Shown: in pieces, positions 8,678 through 17,198 of the stretch | Layout of the letters: each line of letters starts with the position of its first letter | How positions within the stretch are numbered: the stretch's first letter is position 1 | Notes under the pieces: generated by a model | Database searches by the model: none | Told to the model about the DNA's origin: nothing | The model's input: the letters and a program-made list of their open reading frames with translations, nothing else | Origin: Leeia aquatica | Lineage (GTDB): Bacteria; Pseudomonadota; Gammaproteobacteria; Burkholderiales; Leeiaceae | Assembly: GCF_012641365.1 (NCBI RefSeq) | Contig: NZ_JABAIM010000002.1 | Location: forward strand, 434,001 to 498,000 | Length of the DNA stretch: 64,000 bases | Direction of reading: 5' to 3' | Made by a program: the position numbers and the translations under genes

Positions 8678-9195
8678 CCCTGTTTGCCCTGCGTGCCGAC
8701 ATCACCACCTTGCCGGTGGAGGCGATTGTGAACGCCGCCAACTCGTCCTTGCTGGGTGGCGGTGGTGTGGATGGTGCCATCCACCGGGCCGCAGGGCCGG
8801 ACCTGCTGCATGAATGCCGCCTGCTGGGCGGCTGCAAAACCGGGCAGGCCAAGCTGACCCAAGGCTACCGTTTACCCGCCCGCTACATTATCCATACCGT
8901 GGGTCCGGTCTGGCGTGGCGGCGAGCAGGGGGAGCCCGCATTACTGGCCAGTTGTTACCGCAACAGCCTGCAGCTGGCCGCCGCACACGGCGTTCGCACG
9001 CTGGCGTTTCCAGGCATCAGCACCGGTATCTACGGCTATCCGGTATCGGCAGCGGCTGAGATTGCCATTGCGGTGTCACAGGCCTTTTTGTCCACCGCCA
9101 CTCAAGCGATGGACATCACCTTCTGCTGTTTTTCCGCGCAGGACCTGGCTATTTACCAGCGCCTGCTGCAGGGCGGTGAGCCTGCCACCCCCTAG
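8674..9195 (+). CDS. Macrodomain protein, MacroD/YmdB type
   Basis: I place the start at 8674, where ATGA overlaps the merR stop; this gives 173 residues, close to E. coli YmdB. The protein has the full macrodomain set: D-I-T near residue 9, V-x-A-I-V-N-A-A-N-S-S-L-L-G-G-G-G-V-D-G-A-I-H at about 16-38, the GPVW-R-G-G strand, and PGISTGIYGYP, the ribose/pyrophosphate loop. MacroD enzymes remove ADP-ribose from proteins or deacetylate O-acetyl-ADP-ribose in the cytoplasm. The start/stop overlap suggests translational coupling with the MerR regulator. Confidence 0.9.
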   Translation: MTLFALRADITTLPVEAIVNAANSSLLGGGGVDGAIHRAAGPDLLHECRLLGGCKTGQAKLTQGYRLPARYIIHTVGPVWRGGEQGEPALLASCYRNSLQLAAAHGVRTLAFPGISTGIYGYPVSAAAEIAIAVSQAFLSTATQAMDITFCCFSAQDLAIYQRLLQGGEPATP

Positions 9196-9197
9196 CG

Positions 9198-10406
9198 TCA
9201 AACCATCATCGACGCGGTCAGCGGGCGGTGCAGCATGCGGGAGAGGGCTTGCCAGCGCAGAGAGAGGTCGGCTCCGGCCTGCCGCTCCACCCAGGCAGCT
9301 ACCAGATCCAGACCAAGGTTGTAGTTGATGACGTAAGAGCCATTCTTCTCGATAAAGCGGAAACGCTGTGCCGCTCGGGCTTCGTCACTCACCCGGTATT
9401 GCTGCAAGCGGGCGCGGGCACCATCAGCATCCAGCAGACCATCCTGCCAGTCGCGCGCCACCCAGTTGTCCACATAGCTGAGGCGATCCAGCAAGGTCAG
9501 CACCCGGTGATAGCGCGGCAAGTCATCAGCCGGTAGCCCCGCCAGCGGGCACAACACCTCACGCTCGAACTGGATGCGGCTGTCGCCGGGAAAAGCCAGC
9601 AGAATGCCGTAATTGGCCGCTCCCTCCGCCAGGCAGGAGAGCGGGCTATACAGCGGGAAGGCGGCATATTCCATCCAGCCACGCTGCTGCACCAGCTCCA
9701 GCTCGATCAAACTGCTTTGCACATGATGCCCCGGATAGGCCTCATGACAGGCAAGGTCAATGGCACGTGCCAGCGGCATCGGGAAATCGGTATTGACCTC
9801 CACCAGGCTGTGCCCCTGCCCCAGATACCAGTTATAGCCCCCCCATACCTTGTCCTGCACGTAACCCAGCTTGCAGGACTCCCCTTCCGGCAGGGCAATA
9901 TAGGGTCGGGTGCGTTCACGTGCGGCATCCATGGCGACTGTGAATACCGCGTCCAGCTTCTCACGCGGGATATCAAAGCCACTCAGCCATTCGCGGGCAC
10001 GGACATGCAGGGGGCCATCACCCGGCAGCAATTGCGCCAGCTCAGTCAGCACCGGATCAAAATCGGCCGCGCTCAGGGGCGGGCATACCGCGTCGTACAG
10101 CAGGCGGGATTCTTCATCGAAACGGAAGCGCTCCCCTTGCAGGCGGCGAAGGTGGGCGTGCAGGGCGATCAAGTGCTTGTGCAGATAGGCTTGCCGCTGC
10201 TGCTCCGCTTCCGGTAGCCCACTCAAGGGGCGTACTTCGAGCTCTGCCAGCAAGGTGGCCGAGCGTTGCTGCAATTCAGTCAAGTCTAGCGCTTCCGGCT
10301 GGGTTCGCCATTCAGCCGGGCCGACCCAGGCATCCACATAGCTGTCATCGTGCAGGCCGGTAGACAGCACAAGTCGGGCATACGCTTCAGCAATTCGGTC
10401 CAGCAT
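9198..10406 (-). CDS. DUF885-family zinc metallopeptidase
   Basis: Start at 10406 is chosen for the GGAG 9 bases upstream; an in-frame TTG lies 9 bases earlier. The 402-residue protein has the DUF885 motif H-E-A-Y-P-G-H-H near residue 235, a zinc-binding HExxxxH variant, followed by the downstream glutamate in L-A-E-G-A-A-N-Y. No signal peptide is visible, so it is probably cytoplasmic. Family members are carboxypeptidase-like; the substrate is unknown. It is convergent with the macrodomain gene, with 2 bases between. Confidence 0.8.
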   Translation of the reverse strand: MLDRIAEAYARLVLSTGLHDDSYVDAWVGPAEWRTQPEALDLTELQQRSATLLAELEVRPLSGLPEAEQQRQAYLHKHLIALHAHLRRLQGERFRFDEESRLLYDAVCPPLSAADFDPVLTELAQLLPGDGPLHVRAREWLSGFDIPREKLDAVFTVAMDAARERTRPYIALPEGESCKLGYVQDKVWGGYNWYLGQGHSLVEVNTDFPMPLARAIDLACHEAYPGHHVQSSLIELELVQQRGWMEYAAFPLYSPLSCLAEGAANYGILLAFPGDSRIQFEREVLCPLAGLPADDLPRYHRVLTLLDRLSYVDNWVARDWQDGLLDADGARARLQQYRVSDEARAAQRFRFIEKNGSYVINYNLGLDLVAAWVERQAGADLSLRWQALSRMLHRPLTASMMV

Positions 10407-10562
10407 GATCAGCAACTCCAGGGGGTGGGGGAAAGCGCCTCACCATGCCATAAATCACGCGACAGAGCCAGTGGTGGTTCGACTAGCCATCACCTGGCTG
10501 GCCCACGTTCCTGCCCCATGATCTATACTCGGATAACCATCTCATCGAGCGGAGGGGCCAAT

Positions 10563-11348
10563 ATGCTGCGCTGGATAATGCTCTTGCTGCTGCCCTCATC
10601 ACTGCTGGCCGCCCCCCTGCGCATCAATTTCCCGGTCAACGACCGCCATAACGATGCCTTCTTCCAGCAGCTGGCACTCAATGCCCTGATGGCCGATGGT
10701 CAGACCCTGCAGGTGCGTAATGTGCCCATCCCTCGCCACAAGCGGGTCTACCTGCTGCTGGAAAAAGGCGACATTGATGTGTACTGGATGCTGGCCACGC
10801 CGGAACGCGACAAGCAGTTTATCCGGGTCAATATACCCCTGACCAATGGCCTGATCGGGCAGCGTGTCCTGCTAATCCCACCAGGAACCGAAGGCCGCTT
10901 TGCCCACATCCGTACGCTGGAGCAACTGCAGCGCAGCGGGCTGACAGCGGGGCTGGGCAGTGGCTGGCGGGATGTTGCAATCTGGAAGTACAACCAGCTC
11001 CCGGTCTATGTACATGAGGGGGAATGGTCAGACCTGTTCACTTTGCTCGCCTCACGATCACGGGGCGTCGATTATTTTCCGCGCGGCGCATTTGAAGTGT
11101 TGGACGAGGTGGTAGCACACCCCACCCTGACCATCGAACCCAATGTGCTGCTGACCTACCCGCAGGATTTCTATTTTTATGTGAACCCGAAGCGGCCAGA
11201 GCTGGCACAAGCCCTGCAGCGCGCATTAGCCAAGGCCATGAAGGACGGCAGCCACGCCCGCCTGTACCAGCAATTTTTCGGACAGGTCGCGCAGAAGCTG
11301 CAACTCGCGGAGCGCACCCGGATACCCTTGGGCCTGCCGCCTGACTGA
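10563..11348 (+). CDS. Periplasmic solute-binding protein-like, orphan
   Basis: GGAGG is placed 7 bases before the ATG at 10563, and the product starts with a signal peptide (MLRWIMLLLLPSSLLA). The frame upstream of this ATG is antisense to the DUF885 gene and not used. The 261-residue protein resembles family 3 binding proteins in its two-lobe order: an early L-R-I-N-F-P strand, K-G-D-I-D-V-Y-W-M, and a late F-Y-F-Y-V-N-P-K-R-P-E-L-A segment before a terminal D-G-S-x-x-R-L-Y-Q-Q-F-F-G helix. It lacks transporter partners, so it may sense a ligand and not transport it. Confidence 0.7.
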   Translation: MLRWIMLLLLPSSLLAAPLRINFPVNDRHNDAFFQQLALNALMADGQTLQVRNVPIPRHKRVYLLLEKGDIDVYWMLATPERDKQFIRVNIPLTNGLIGQRVLLIPPGTEGRFAHIRTLEQLQRSGLTAGLGSGWRDVAIWKYNQLPVYVHEGEWSDLFTLLASRSRGVDYFPRGAFEVLDEVVAHPTLTIEPNVLLTYPQDFYFYVNPKRPELAQALQRALAKAMKDGSHARLYQQFFGQVAQKLQLAERTRIPLGLPPD

Positions 11349-11364
11349 AGCGGCATCTGCCCCA

Positions 11365-12120
11365 TCAACGGTCGCTGGCGGAAGGTCGTGGCAAACCCAG
11401 CTGCTGCCGCACCTCGTTCATGTCACAACGGCTTTCGCTGCTGGCACAGGGCACCGGCTGCAGCAGCGCCGCCAGCACCTGCTGCGGCAGCATGCTGCCG
11501 GACTCACTCCACCACAGGGGTTGCTTGCTGCTGCCAAAGCGTTGCAAGCTGAATTCACCTTCTATCGTACGTGTCTGGCGGGCCGCTTGATACAGAGCGG
11601 CCATCCGCTCCAGCGCTACACGCTCGATCTGCTGAAGATCTCCCCCTTCAGCCCGCGCCAGATACACATCCTTGAGCAAAGCCCGCAGAGCCTCCTCTCC
11701 CGACAGAAGATCCGGCCCCTCACAGCGATAGCGCACACGCGCAAACACCAGCTTGCCCTGACTCTCCTCCCGCGAATCCAGCACCGAGCAGCGCACCTGC
11801 TTGAGCAAGGCAATCTGCGCCGCCATCATGGCACGGGCCGGCTCACGAAACGATTCCCCTCTCTGCTTGGCCAGCTTGGCCGCAAACTGCGCCGGGGCAC
11901 GCTCATGGATCTGTTGAATCCAGTTCAGGTCCAGCAAAGGCAAGCCCTGTCGCTTCATGGGCGCCGCAGTCAAGTGGTTCAGCTCCCTGGCTGCGTCACG
12001 CTCATAATTGACCATCGCACGCAAGTACAGCGACGTCATCTGCTCAGGAGTATTTCCAGCCTTGGCCGCCGTTACAAGCAGCAACATGCAAGCGCCAGTC
12101 AGCTTTACATTGAATCTCAT
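11365..12120 (-). CDS. Secreted protein of unknown function
   Basis: A 251-residue product with a clear signal peptide (MRFNVKLTGACMLLLVTAAKA). The mature part is mostly alpha-helical with four cysteines that could form two disulphides (R-C-S-V near 110, R-Y-R-C near 131, P-C-A and R-C-D near the end). I recognise no domain. It ends 16 bases from the convergent binding-protein gene and is likely periplasmic. Confidence 0.65.
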   Translation of the reverse strand: MRFNVKLTGACMLLLVTAAKAGNTPEQMTSLYLRAMVNYERDAARELNHLTAAPMKRQGLPLLDLNWIQQIHERAPAQFAAKLAKQRGESFREPARAMMAAQIALLKQVRCSVLDSREESQGKLVFARVRYRCEGPDLLSGEEALRALLKDVYLARAEGGDLQQIERVALERMAALYQAARQTRTIEGEFSLQRFGSSKQPLWWSESGSMLPQQVLAALLQPVPCASSESRCDMNEVRQQLGLPRPSASDR

Positions 12121-12365
12121 CCAGCCCCCATCTCAACCCACTCAACGGCGGAGTGTACTATCTGGTTGTCATGAGAGTGGTGTTTCTAGAGAATGTTCCG
12201 CTTGGTCACGATCAAGTGGTATCGCCGACATCCTACCTCCCCCCGCCAAGGCAGAGGCCGGTACGGACTAAAGACAGGGATAGCATGGCCAACCGCGTGA
12301 ACTGATGCGGGAGTAGACCAGTCAGACACGACAGCATGTGTTCCCCGCACCCAAGGATCTACCCA

Positions 12366-12896
12366 ATGCGCATCATCTTCGCTCTACTTGCCGCAACACT
12401 TTTGAACATTGCGCACGCCTCCACCCCGCTCACCAACTGGCAACAGGAAACAGACCTCGGCAAGCTCGCGGCACAGCTTGCCCTGCTCAAACAACGTCAG
12501 CTGCAAGATGCAGCCACCATCGCGCTGCAGGAGGCCATTGGCTACCGCTTGGCCTGGGGACGGCATCTGCAGGCCCTCCATCAATCGCCTCCGGCGCTGC
12601 CGGGCAAACCAATCGCCTTGCGGGCATGCCTGCAGCGTGGTGAATACCGCTGGAAACCCGGCCAGCGCTGGCAGCTGCAAGCCTGGCGTGACCTGACCCT
12701 ACCGGCCACACTCTATAGCGGCAAACTGGACCGCAACGGTTGCGCCCACTGGCGACAAGTCAGTGGAGAAGTGTGGCAGCGCTTGGCGGGAGGAGATCAG
12801 ATGACCCTGCGTGTACGCGATCGGGCGTGGCCGTTACAGGTGGGAGACGGCACCGCCTTGCACATTCCAGTGGACGCGGAACCGGTACCAAACTGA
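12366..12896 (+). CDS. Secreted protein of unknown function
   Basis: The start at 12366 opens directly on a signal peptide (MRIIFALLAATLLNIAHA). The 176-residue protein has a helical N-terminal half and a beta-rich second half (L-R-A-C-L-Q-R-G-E-Y-R-W ... A-H-W-R-Q-V) with two cysteines. It is otherwise unrecognised. The 245 bases between it and the divergent gene at 12120 must hold both promoters, but I see no convincing consensus. Confidence 0.55.
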   Translation: MRIIFALLAATLLNIAHASTPLTNWQQETDLGKLAAQLALLKQRQLQDAATIALQEAIGYRLAWGRHLQALHQSPPALPGKPIALRACLQRGEYRWKPGQRWQLQAWRDLTLPATLYSGKLDRNGCAHWRQVSGEVWQRLAGGDQMTLRVRDRAWPLQVGDGTALHIPVDAEPVPN

Positions 12897-12909
12897 CACA
12901 GCATACCGC

Positions 12910-13563
12910 TCAGCCCCGGTAGCCTGCCCCTGGCTTGCGCAGCGTAAACTCGGGGCAGCACCCGGTTTCCTGCACGGTATGGCTGAACTGGTCCAGTTGT
13001 TGTCGATAATCCAGCTTGCTGCGCACCTGGTCGTAGATCGCTTTGTACTCCCGAAAGCACATCAGACTGCCGAAGGAGCCTTGCCCATATACGCTGTAAT
13101 CGCCGTACTGGCAGCCAAAGCAGCAGCGCAGGCGTAGCCCATCCGGCAGTTGCCGTTGCAGGTCCAGCAAGGCGTCTTCAAAATCGCTACGGCCTTCGCG
13201 GCTGCGCCAGTGCTGTGGCGGCATATGCAGCTGCAATTGCAGGTCAGCACGATCCAGCCCGCCATGAGGGGCGGGTTGCCCCAGGTGCTGGATGATCTCC
13301 AGCTGTGCCGCCTGCGGCCCCTCTGCCGACAGCAAGGTCAGCGGCAGCCTCAAGTACAGAGCGCATTGGCACAGCACATCATGCTGTAGCTGAAAGCGAC
13401 TACCGTCTGGCAACGGAGATTCCGGGCTCAGACTATCGAATGCCATACCGGAGAAGCGCGTGTCGCCCAGGGTGAGGGTTAGCCACTTGCCATCATTATG
13501 CAGACTGCCGCTCAGCTCACCGAGTGCGTCCTGATAACGCGCCGGTGTTGTGTCAGCGTTCAA
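12910..13563 (-). CDS. Uncharacterised cytoplasmic protein, possibly DUF6304
   Basis: A 217-residue protein without signal peptide. Its second half holds a distinctive run, R-C-C-F-G-C-Q-Y-G-D-Y-S-V-Y-G-Q-G-S-F-G near residue 150, followed by L-M-C-F-R-E-Y-K; from memory this resembles the DUF6304 group, but that is untested. Four to five cysteines in this part could bind a metal. Its start overlaps the end of the upstream membrane-protein gene by 11 bases, so the two form an operon. Confidence 0.6.
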   Translation of the reverse strand: MNADTTPARYQDALGELSGSLHNDGKWLTLTLGDTRFSGMAFDSLSPESPLPDGSRFQLQHDVLCQCALYLRLPLTLLSAEGPQAAQLEIIQHLGQPAPHGGLDRADLQLQLHMPPQHWRSREGRSDFEDALLDLQRQLPDGLRLRCCFGCQYGDYSVYGQGSFGSLMCFREYKAIYDQVRSKLDYRQQLDQFSHTVQETGCCPEFTLRKPGAGYRG

Positions 13564-13981
13564 CAGCCAGCAGCCGGCGATACAGCCACAAGGGCAGCAA
13601 CAACAGCAGCACCAGTGACAAGTCTGCCACGCTGCGTTGCTGCTGCAGGATCAACAGCAAGGTTTGATAGCCGAACCAGCCCGCATGCAGCACACTGCAT
13701 GCCAGACCGCCCTGGCCCAACACCCGCAGGCCAGGTGTCCAGCTGCCCTGCCGCAAGCGGATGACAATAAAGCTGAGCCATAACAGCAGGATGCCCGCAA
13801 GGCCCAGCACGGCCATATACAGATTCAGGTCACTGTGTGTGTAACCCAGGCTTTGCGCCAACAGGCGCTGCCGAGTGGCTGTGTCGTACATGAACGCTTG
13901 TACGCTGGTCAGCACACAGAGCAAGAGCCCTTCGCCGGCATTGCGCAGGGAGCGGGAAAAGGCAGGATCAGGCACAGACAC
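13553..13981 (-). CDS. Small four-helix membrane protein
   Basis: A 142-residue protein with four predicted transmembrane segments and a basic end (W-L-Y-R-R-L-L). It is the first gene of a two-gene operon with the cysteine-rich protein downstream (11-base overlap). No family is recognised. The 202 bases upstream to the divergent gene at 14184 hold no other gene. Confidence 0.6.
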   Translation of the reverse strand: MSVPDPAFSRSLRNAGEGLLLCVLTSVQAFMYDTATRQRLLAQSLGYTHSDLNLYMAVLGLAGILLLWLSFIVIRLRQGSWTPGLRVLGQGGLACSVLHAGWFGYQTLLLILQQQRSVADLSLVLLLLLPLWLYRRLLAVER

Positions 13982-14183
13982 TCCAGAACAGATCAGTACA
14001 GGGTCAACACGCTATTGAGGGCTGGATTGCCCGTCACGATCGCCTATCATACCATTGCCGCCCTGCCCGCTCGCAGTCTCAGCGGCGGATCCAGACGCAG
14101 AAAAATACTCGTCCGGTTTTCGGTTGTGAGGGATTGCGTGAGAACCCATGATGAGCACCTGTTCAACACAAAGGTTTCACATC

Positions 14184-14960
14184 ATGACATTCGCCGAATT
14201 ACACCAGCAATCGTCACCGCTCTTGCTGGCCAATGTCTGGGATGCCGCCAGCGCCCGTGCGGCTGAAGCTGCCGGTTACGCCGCACAGGGGACCTCCAGT
14301 GCCGCCATTGCCGACATGCTGGGCTATGCCGATGGTGAAGGGCTGAGCTTTGTCGAATTGCTGGAAGTCGTCACTCGTATCCGCGCGGTCTCCACACTGC
14401 CGCTCAGTGTCGATATGGAAGCAGGCTATGGTGAAACCGCTGGAGCCGTGGTGCAGAATCTGCTCGCGCTCGCCGCGCAAGGTGTAGTCGGCATCAATCT
14501 GGAGGACAGTGTGGTGGTCAACGGCCAGCGCAGCATGCTGGAGGCAGAGGTGTTTGGCCAGCGCCTGCAGGCCATTCGCCAAGGCTTGCAGGCGGCCGGG
14601 GTTAATCTGTTTATCAATGTGCGCACCGAAGCCTATTTGCTCGGCTTGCCAGACGCACTTGAGCAAACCCTGGCACGTGGACAGCGCTATGGTGAATGCG
14701 GGGCTGACGGGCTATTTGTGCCGGGTATCATTCAGGCCGAAGCCATCCGTGAACTGGCTGCCCGCATCGCCCAGCCCCTGAACGTCATGTGTATGCCGGG
14801 TCTACCCACCTTCCCGCAGCTCGCCGCACTCGGTGTCAAGCGCATCAGCATGGGCAATTTCCTGCATGGCCGCGTACAGCAGACACTGCAGCAGCTGTTT
14901 GCCACTGTGCGTTCCGAACAATCCTTCCACTGTGTGTTTGAACATGCCCATCACGGATGA
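14184..14960 (+). CDS. Isocitrate lyase / PEP mutase family protein
   Basis: I start at 14184 (MTFAELHQQ), preceded by AAAGG. The 258-residue protein follows the ICL/PEPM TIM barrel: L-L-A-N-V-W-D-A-A-S-A at 14-24, the D-M-E-A-G-Y-G metal motif, G-V-V-G-I-N-L-E-D-S, and R-T-E-A-Y. The catalytic KKCGH of isocitrate lyase is absent, so it is a carboxyphosphonoenolpyruvate/oxaloacetate-hydrolase-like member of uncertain substrate. Its end overlaps the ada start by 17 bases, which implies coupled translation. Confidence 0.82.
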   Translation: MTFAELHQQSSPLLLANVWDAASARAAEAAGYAAQGTSSAAIADMLGYADGEGLSFVELLEVVTRIRAVSTLPLSVDMEAGYGETAGAVVQNLLALAAQGVVGINLEDSVVVNGQRSMLEAEVFGQRLQAIRQGLQAAGVNLFINVRTEAYLLGLPDALEQTLARGQRYGECGADGLFVPGIIQAEAIRELAARIAQPLNVMCMPGLPTFPQLAALGVKRISMGNFLHGRVQQTLQQLFATVRSEQSFHCVFEHAHHG

Positions 14961-16008
14961 ACGGCAGATTGCCGACTACTATCGCGCGCTGGTCGCGCGT
15001 GCGGCAGACCATGTCGGCATTTTCTATGTTGGGGTGAAAACCACGGGGGTGTTCTGCATTGCCACCTGCCGGGCACGCAAGCCCAAGCCAGAGAATGTGG
15101 TGTTCTATACCGGCTTCAAGGAAGCCATTGACGCCGGGTTTCGTCCCTGCAAGGTGTGCCGCCCCACCGAGAATGCCCACGCTGCCCCACCGGACATCGC
15201 GGAAGCCATCGCCTGGGTACGACAACACCCGAAAGAACGCCTCACCGATGGCGAATTGCGCGCCCGGGGCATCAGTCCGGAGCGCATCCGCCGCTGGTTT
15301 CAGCAGCACTATGGCATGAGTTTCCAGGCTTTCCAGCGCGCCTTTCGCATCAACACGGCGTTAGAAGAGTTAAAAGGGGGACGCCGAGCGACCGACACCG
15401 CGCTGGACAGCGGCTATGACTCGCTCAGCGGTTTTGGCTATACCTACAAGAAGCTCACCGGGTCATCGCCAACGACGCAAGGCCAAGTGCTGCTCATCCA
15501 TCGCTTTACCACCCCGCTGGGGCCGATGTTTGTCTGCGCCAGTGAACAAGGTGTCTGCTTGCTGGAGTTTGTGGATCGCCGCATGCTGGAAACCGAGTTC
15601 CGCGACCTGCAGCGCCTGCTCAAGGCGCCGATCCTGGCTGGCGAAAACACCCACACCCGCCAAACCGAGCGTGAAATGGCAGAATACTTCGCCGGCACAC
15701 GCCAGCAATTCACGGTAGCCCTGGACCTGCCCGGCAGTCCGTTCCAGCAGTCCGTCTGGCAAGCCCTGCAGGCCATCCCCTATGGCGGCACCGCCAGTTA
15801 TGCGGATCAAGCACAAAGGCTGGGTAACCCGCAGGCGGTACGGGCCGTCGCCAGCGCCAACGGGGCCAACCGCGTGTCCATTATCGTGCCCTGCCATAGG
15901 GTTCTCGGCAAAGACGGCAGCCTTACCGGCTATGGTGGCGGACTGGCCCGCAAGCAGTGGTTACTAGACCACGAACAGCACCATAGCCCAAAGGACAGGG
16001 CGGCATAA
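14944..16008 (+). CDS. ada: Bifunctional Ada: regulator and O6-methylguanine-DNA methyltransferase
   Basis: The 354-residue protein has all three Ada parts. The N-terminal zinc domain carries Cys38, Cys42, Cys69 and Cys72, the same numbering as E. coli Ada, including the methyl acceptor for phosphotriesters. An AraC-type HTH follows at about 85-170. The methyltransferase domain at about 185-345 has the acceptor motif I-V-P-C-H-R-V (Cys317). It repairs alkylated DNA and, once methylated, activates the adaptive response. The start lies inside the end of the preceding gene; no alkB or alkA is adjacent. Confidence 0.95.
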   Translation: MPITDERQIADYYRALVARAADHVGIFYVGVKTTGVFCIATCRARKPKPENVVFYTGFKEAIDAGFRPCKVCRPTENAHAAPPDIAEAIAWVRQHPKERLTDGELRARGISPERIRRWFQQHYGMSFQAFQRAFRINTALEELKGGRRATDTALDSGYDSLSGFGYTYKKLTGSSPTTQGQVLLIHRFTTPLGPMFVCASEQGVCLLEFVDRRMLETEFRDLQRLLKAPILAGENTHTRQTEREMAEYFAGTRQQFTVALDLPGSPFQQSVWQALQAIPYGGTASYADQAQRLGNPQAVRAVASANGANRVSIIVPCHRVLGKDGSLTGYGGGLARKQWLLDHEQHHSPKDRAA

Positions 16009-16043
16009 GCACGAATCTCTTGTCATTTTGCACAAACCTCGTC

Positions 16044-16071
16044 ATGATATAGAACGAATGTTTCATATCAT
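16044..16071. promoter_or_regulatory. Palindrome upstream of the VOC gene, probable operator
   Basis: ATGATAT (16044-16050) and ATATCAT (16065-16071) are perfect inverted arms. The bases inside continue the symmetry (10 of 12 positions per arm around GAAT). The dyad ends 19 bases before the VOC start codon, where a repressor would block transcription. The binding protein is unknown. Confidence 0.55.
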
Positions 16072-16089
16072 AATTTGATGGAGCGCAAC

Positions 16090-16473
16090 ATGGCGAACTA
16101 TGTCACCCTTGGCGTGCAGGACGCTGCCCGCAGCAATGCCTTTTATGACGCGACCCTGCCACTGCTCGGCTGGGCCATGCACGCCGAGTTTCCCGGCTGG
16201 CGTGGCTACTCCAAGGGCGGCGAAGGCAAAGACCTGACACTCTGGCTGTGCGAGCCCTTCAACGGTGAACCCGCCACCGCGGGTAACGGCACCATGTTTG
16301 CCTTCATGGTGAGCACACACGCCGAAGTCGATGCCTTCTACCAGGCCGCCATGGCCCACGGCGGCAGTGACGAAGGCGCCCCCGGCCCCCGCCCCCACTA
16401 CACCCCTACTTGGTACGCCACCTACGTCCGCGACCCCTCAGGCAACAAGCTGGCCGTAGTGTGTAACGAATAA
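16090..16473 (+). CDS. VOC-family (glyoxalase/bleomycin-resistance fold) protein
   Basis: The start at 16090 is chosen because GGAG lies 7 bases upstream. The 127-residue protein has the two beta-alpha-beta-beta-beta modules of the vicinal oxygen chelate fold: V-x-D-A-A-R-S-x-A-F-Y-D at the start of module one, H-A-E-V-D-A-F-Y-x-A-A in module two, and the closing Y-V-R-D-P-S-G-N-K-L. Such proteins bind a divalent metal and act as lyases, dioxygenases or drug-binding proteins; the substrate here is not evident. Confidence 0.85.
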   Translation: MANYVTLGVQDAARSNAFYDATLPLLGWAMHAEFPGWRGYSKGGEGKDLTLWLCEPFNGEPATAGNGTMFAFMVSTHAEVDAFYQAAMAHGGSDEGAPGPRPHYTPTWYATYVRDPSGNKLAVVCNE

Positions 16474-16495
16474 TCGAAGCCCCACCCTATCGACA

Positions 16496-16519
16496 AGCCC
16501 GATCCATATCGGGCTTTTC
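16496..16519 (+). terminator. Rho-independent terminator
   Basis: AGCCCGAT (16496-16503) pairs with ATCGGGCT (16508-16515) around a CCAT loop, followed by a T run. It ends the VOC transcript and separates it from the secretion operon. Confidence 0.85.
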
Positions 16520-16713
16520 TGAATGGTACCAACTGTTAGTACAATACAAGACACCGATTTAATTTAAGTAATTCAAGATAACGATATTTGTCGTGTCTCA
16601 GAATGTTACTGGGTCAAGCGCCTGCCCCCTCGCCCACTCGCGACCATACTGTCAAGTGAACGCGAGTACACCGTTCAGCACTCATAACTTGCCCGTATTA
16701 CTTGCTCGCATTA

Positions 16714-16743
16714 GTACAAGATCATGTACCCGCGATCATGTAC
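16714..16743. promoter_or_regulatory. Repeated GATCATGTAC elements before the secretion operon
   Basis: GATCATGTAC occurs at 16720-16729 and 16734-16743, a 14-base period. The first copy lies in a near-perfect palindrome GTACA-AGATCA-TGTAC (16714-16729). TACAAT at 16741-16746 could be the -10 element. The arrangement resembles an operator with a GATC centre; the regulator is unknown. Confidence 0.4.
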
Positions 16744-16779
16744 AATGCGCTGGACATGCATACACAGCCCGCACCCCCT

Positions 16780-17193
16780 ATGGATACGCGTATTAACACC
16801 CGTGGCTTTACCTTGATGGAACTGCTGGTTGTCGTAGCCATACTGGGCTTGCTGGTCGGTTATGTCGCGCCTCGGTACTTTGGGCAAGTTGGAAATGCCG
16901 AAGTCAAAGCGGCCCAAGCTCAGCTGGATGCGGCGGGCAAAGCACTGGATCAGTTCCGTCTGGATACGGGGCGCTATCCAAGCGCAGAGGAAGGACTAGC
17001 TGCCTTGAACACCTCGCCTGCAGGGCTAAGCACCTGGCGTGGGCCTTATTTGAAGAAGCCTATTCCCAAGGACCCCTGGGGTCACGATTATCGGTATGAA
17101 CTCCGCCCACAGGAAGACAGCTTCCGCGTCATCAGCTATGGCAAGGATGGCGTACCAGGCGGCAGCGGCCTGGACGCAGACTTGGGCCTGTAA
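16780..17193 (+). CDS. gspG: Major pseudopilin GspG
   Basis: The product has a short basic leader, the prepilin peptidase site R-G before F-T-L-M-E-L-L-V-V-V-A, Glu5 of the mature protein, and the GspG body with T-G-R-Y-P-S-A-E-E-G-L-A-A-L, W-x-G-P-Y-L and K-D-P-W-G-x-x-Y, ending with calcium-loop-like D-G-x-P-G-G-S-G-L-D-A-D. GspG forms the periplasmic pseudopilus. I choose the ATG at 16780 (9-residue leader); ATG at 16756 is possible. It is the first gene of an eleven-gene operon and the only true GspG in it. Confidence 0.88.
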   Translation: MDTRINTRGFTLMELLVVVAILGLLVGYVAPRYFGQVGNAEVKAAQAQLDAAGKALDQFRLDTGRYPSAEEGLAALNTSPAGLSTWRGPYLKKPIPKDPWGHDYRYELRPQEDSFRVISYGKDGVPGGSGLDADLGL

Positions 17194-17198
17194 ACAGC

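Noticed and set aside
16718-16746. A firm -35/-10 promoter call for the secretion operon
   Set aside because: TACAAT is a fair -10 box, but the hexamer 17 bases upstream (AAGATC) is a poor -35 box; only the repeat is reported.
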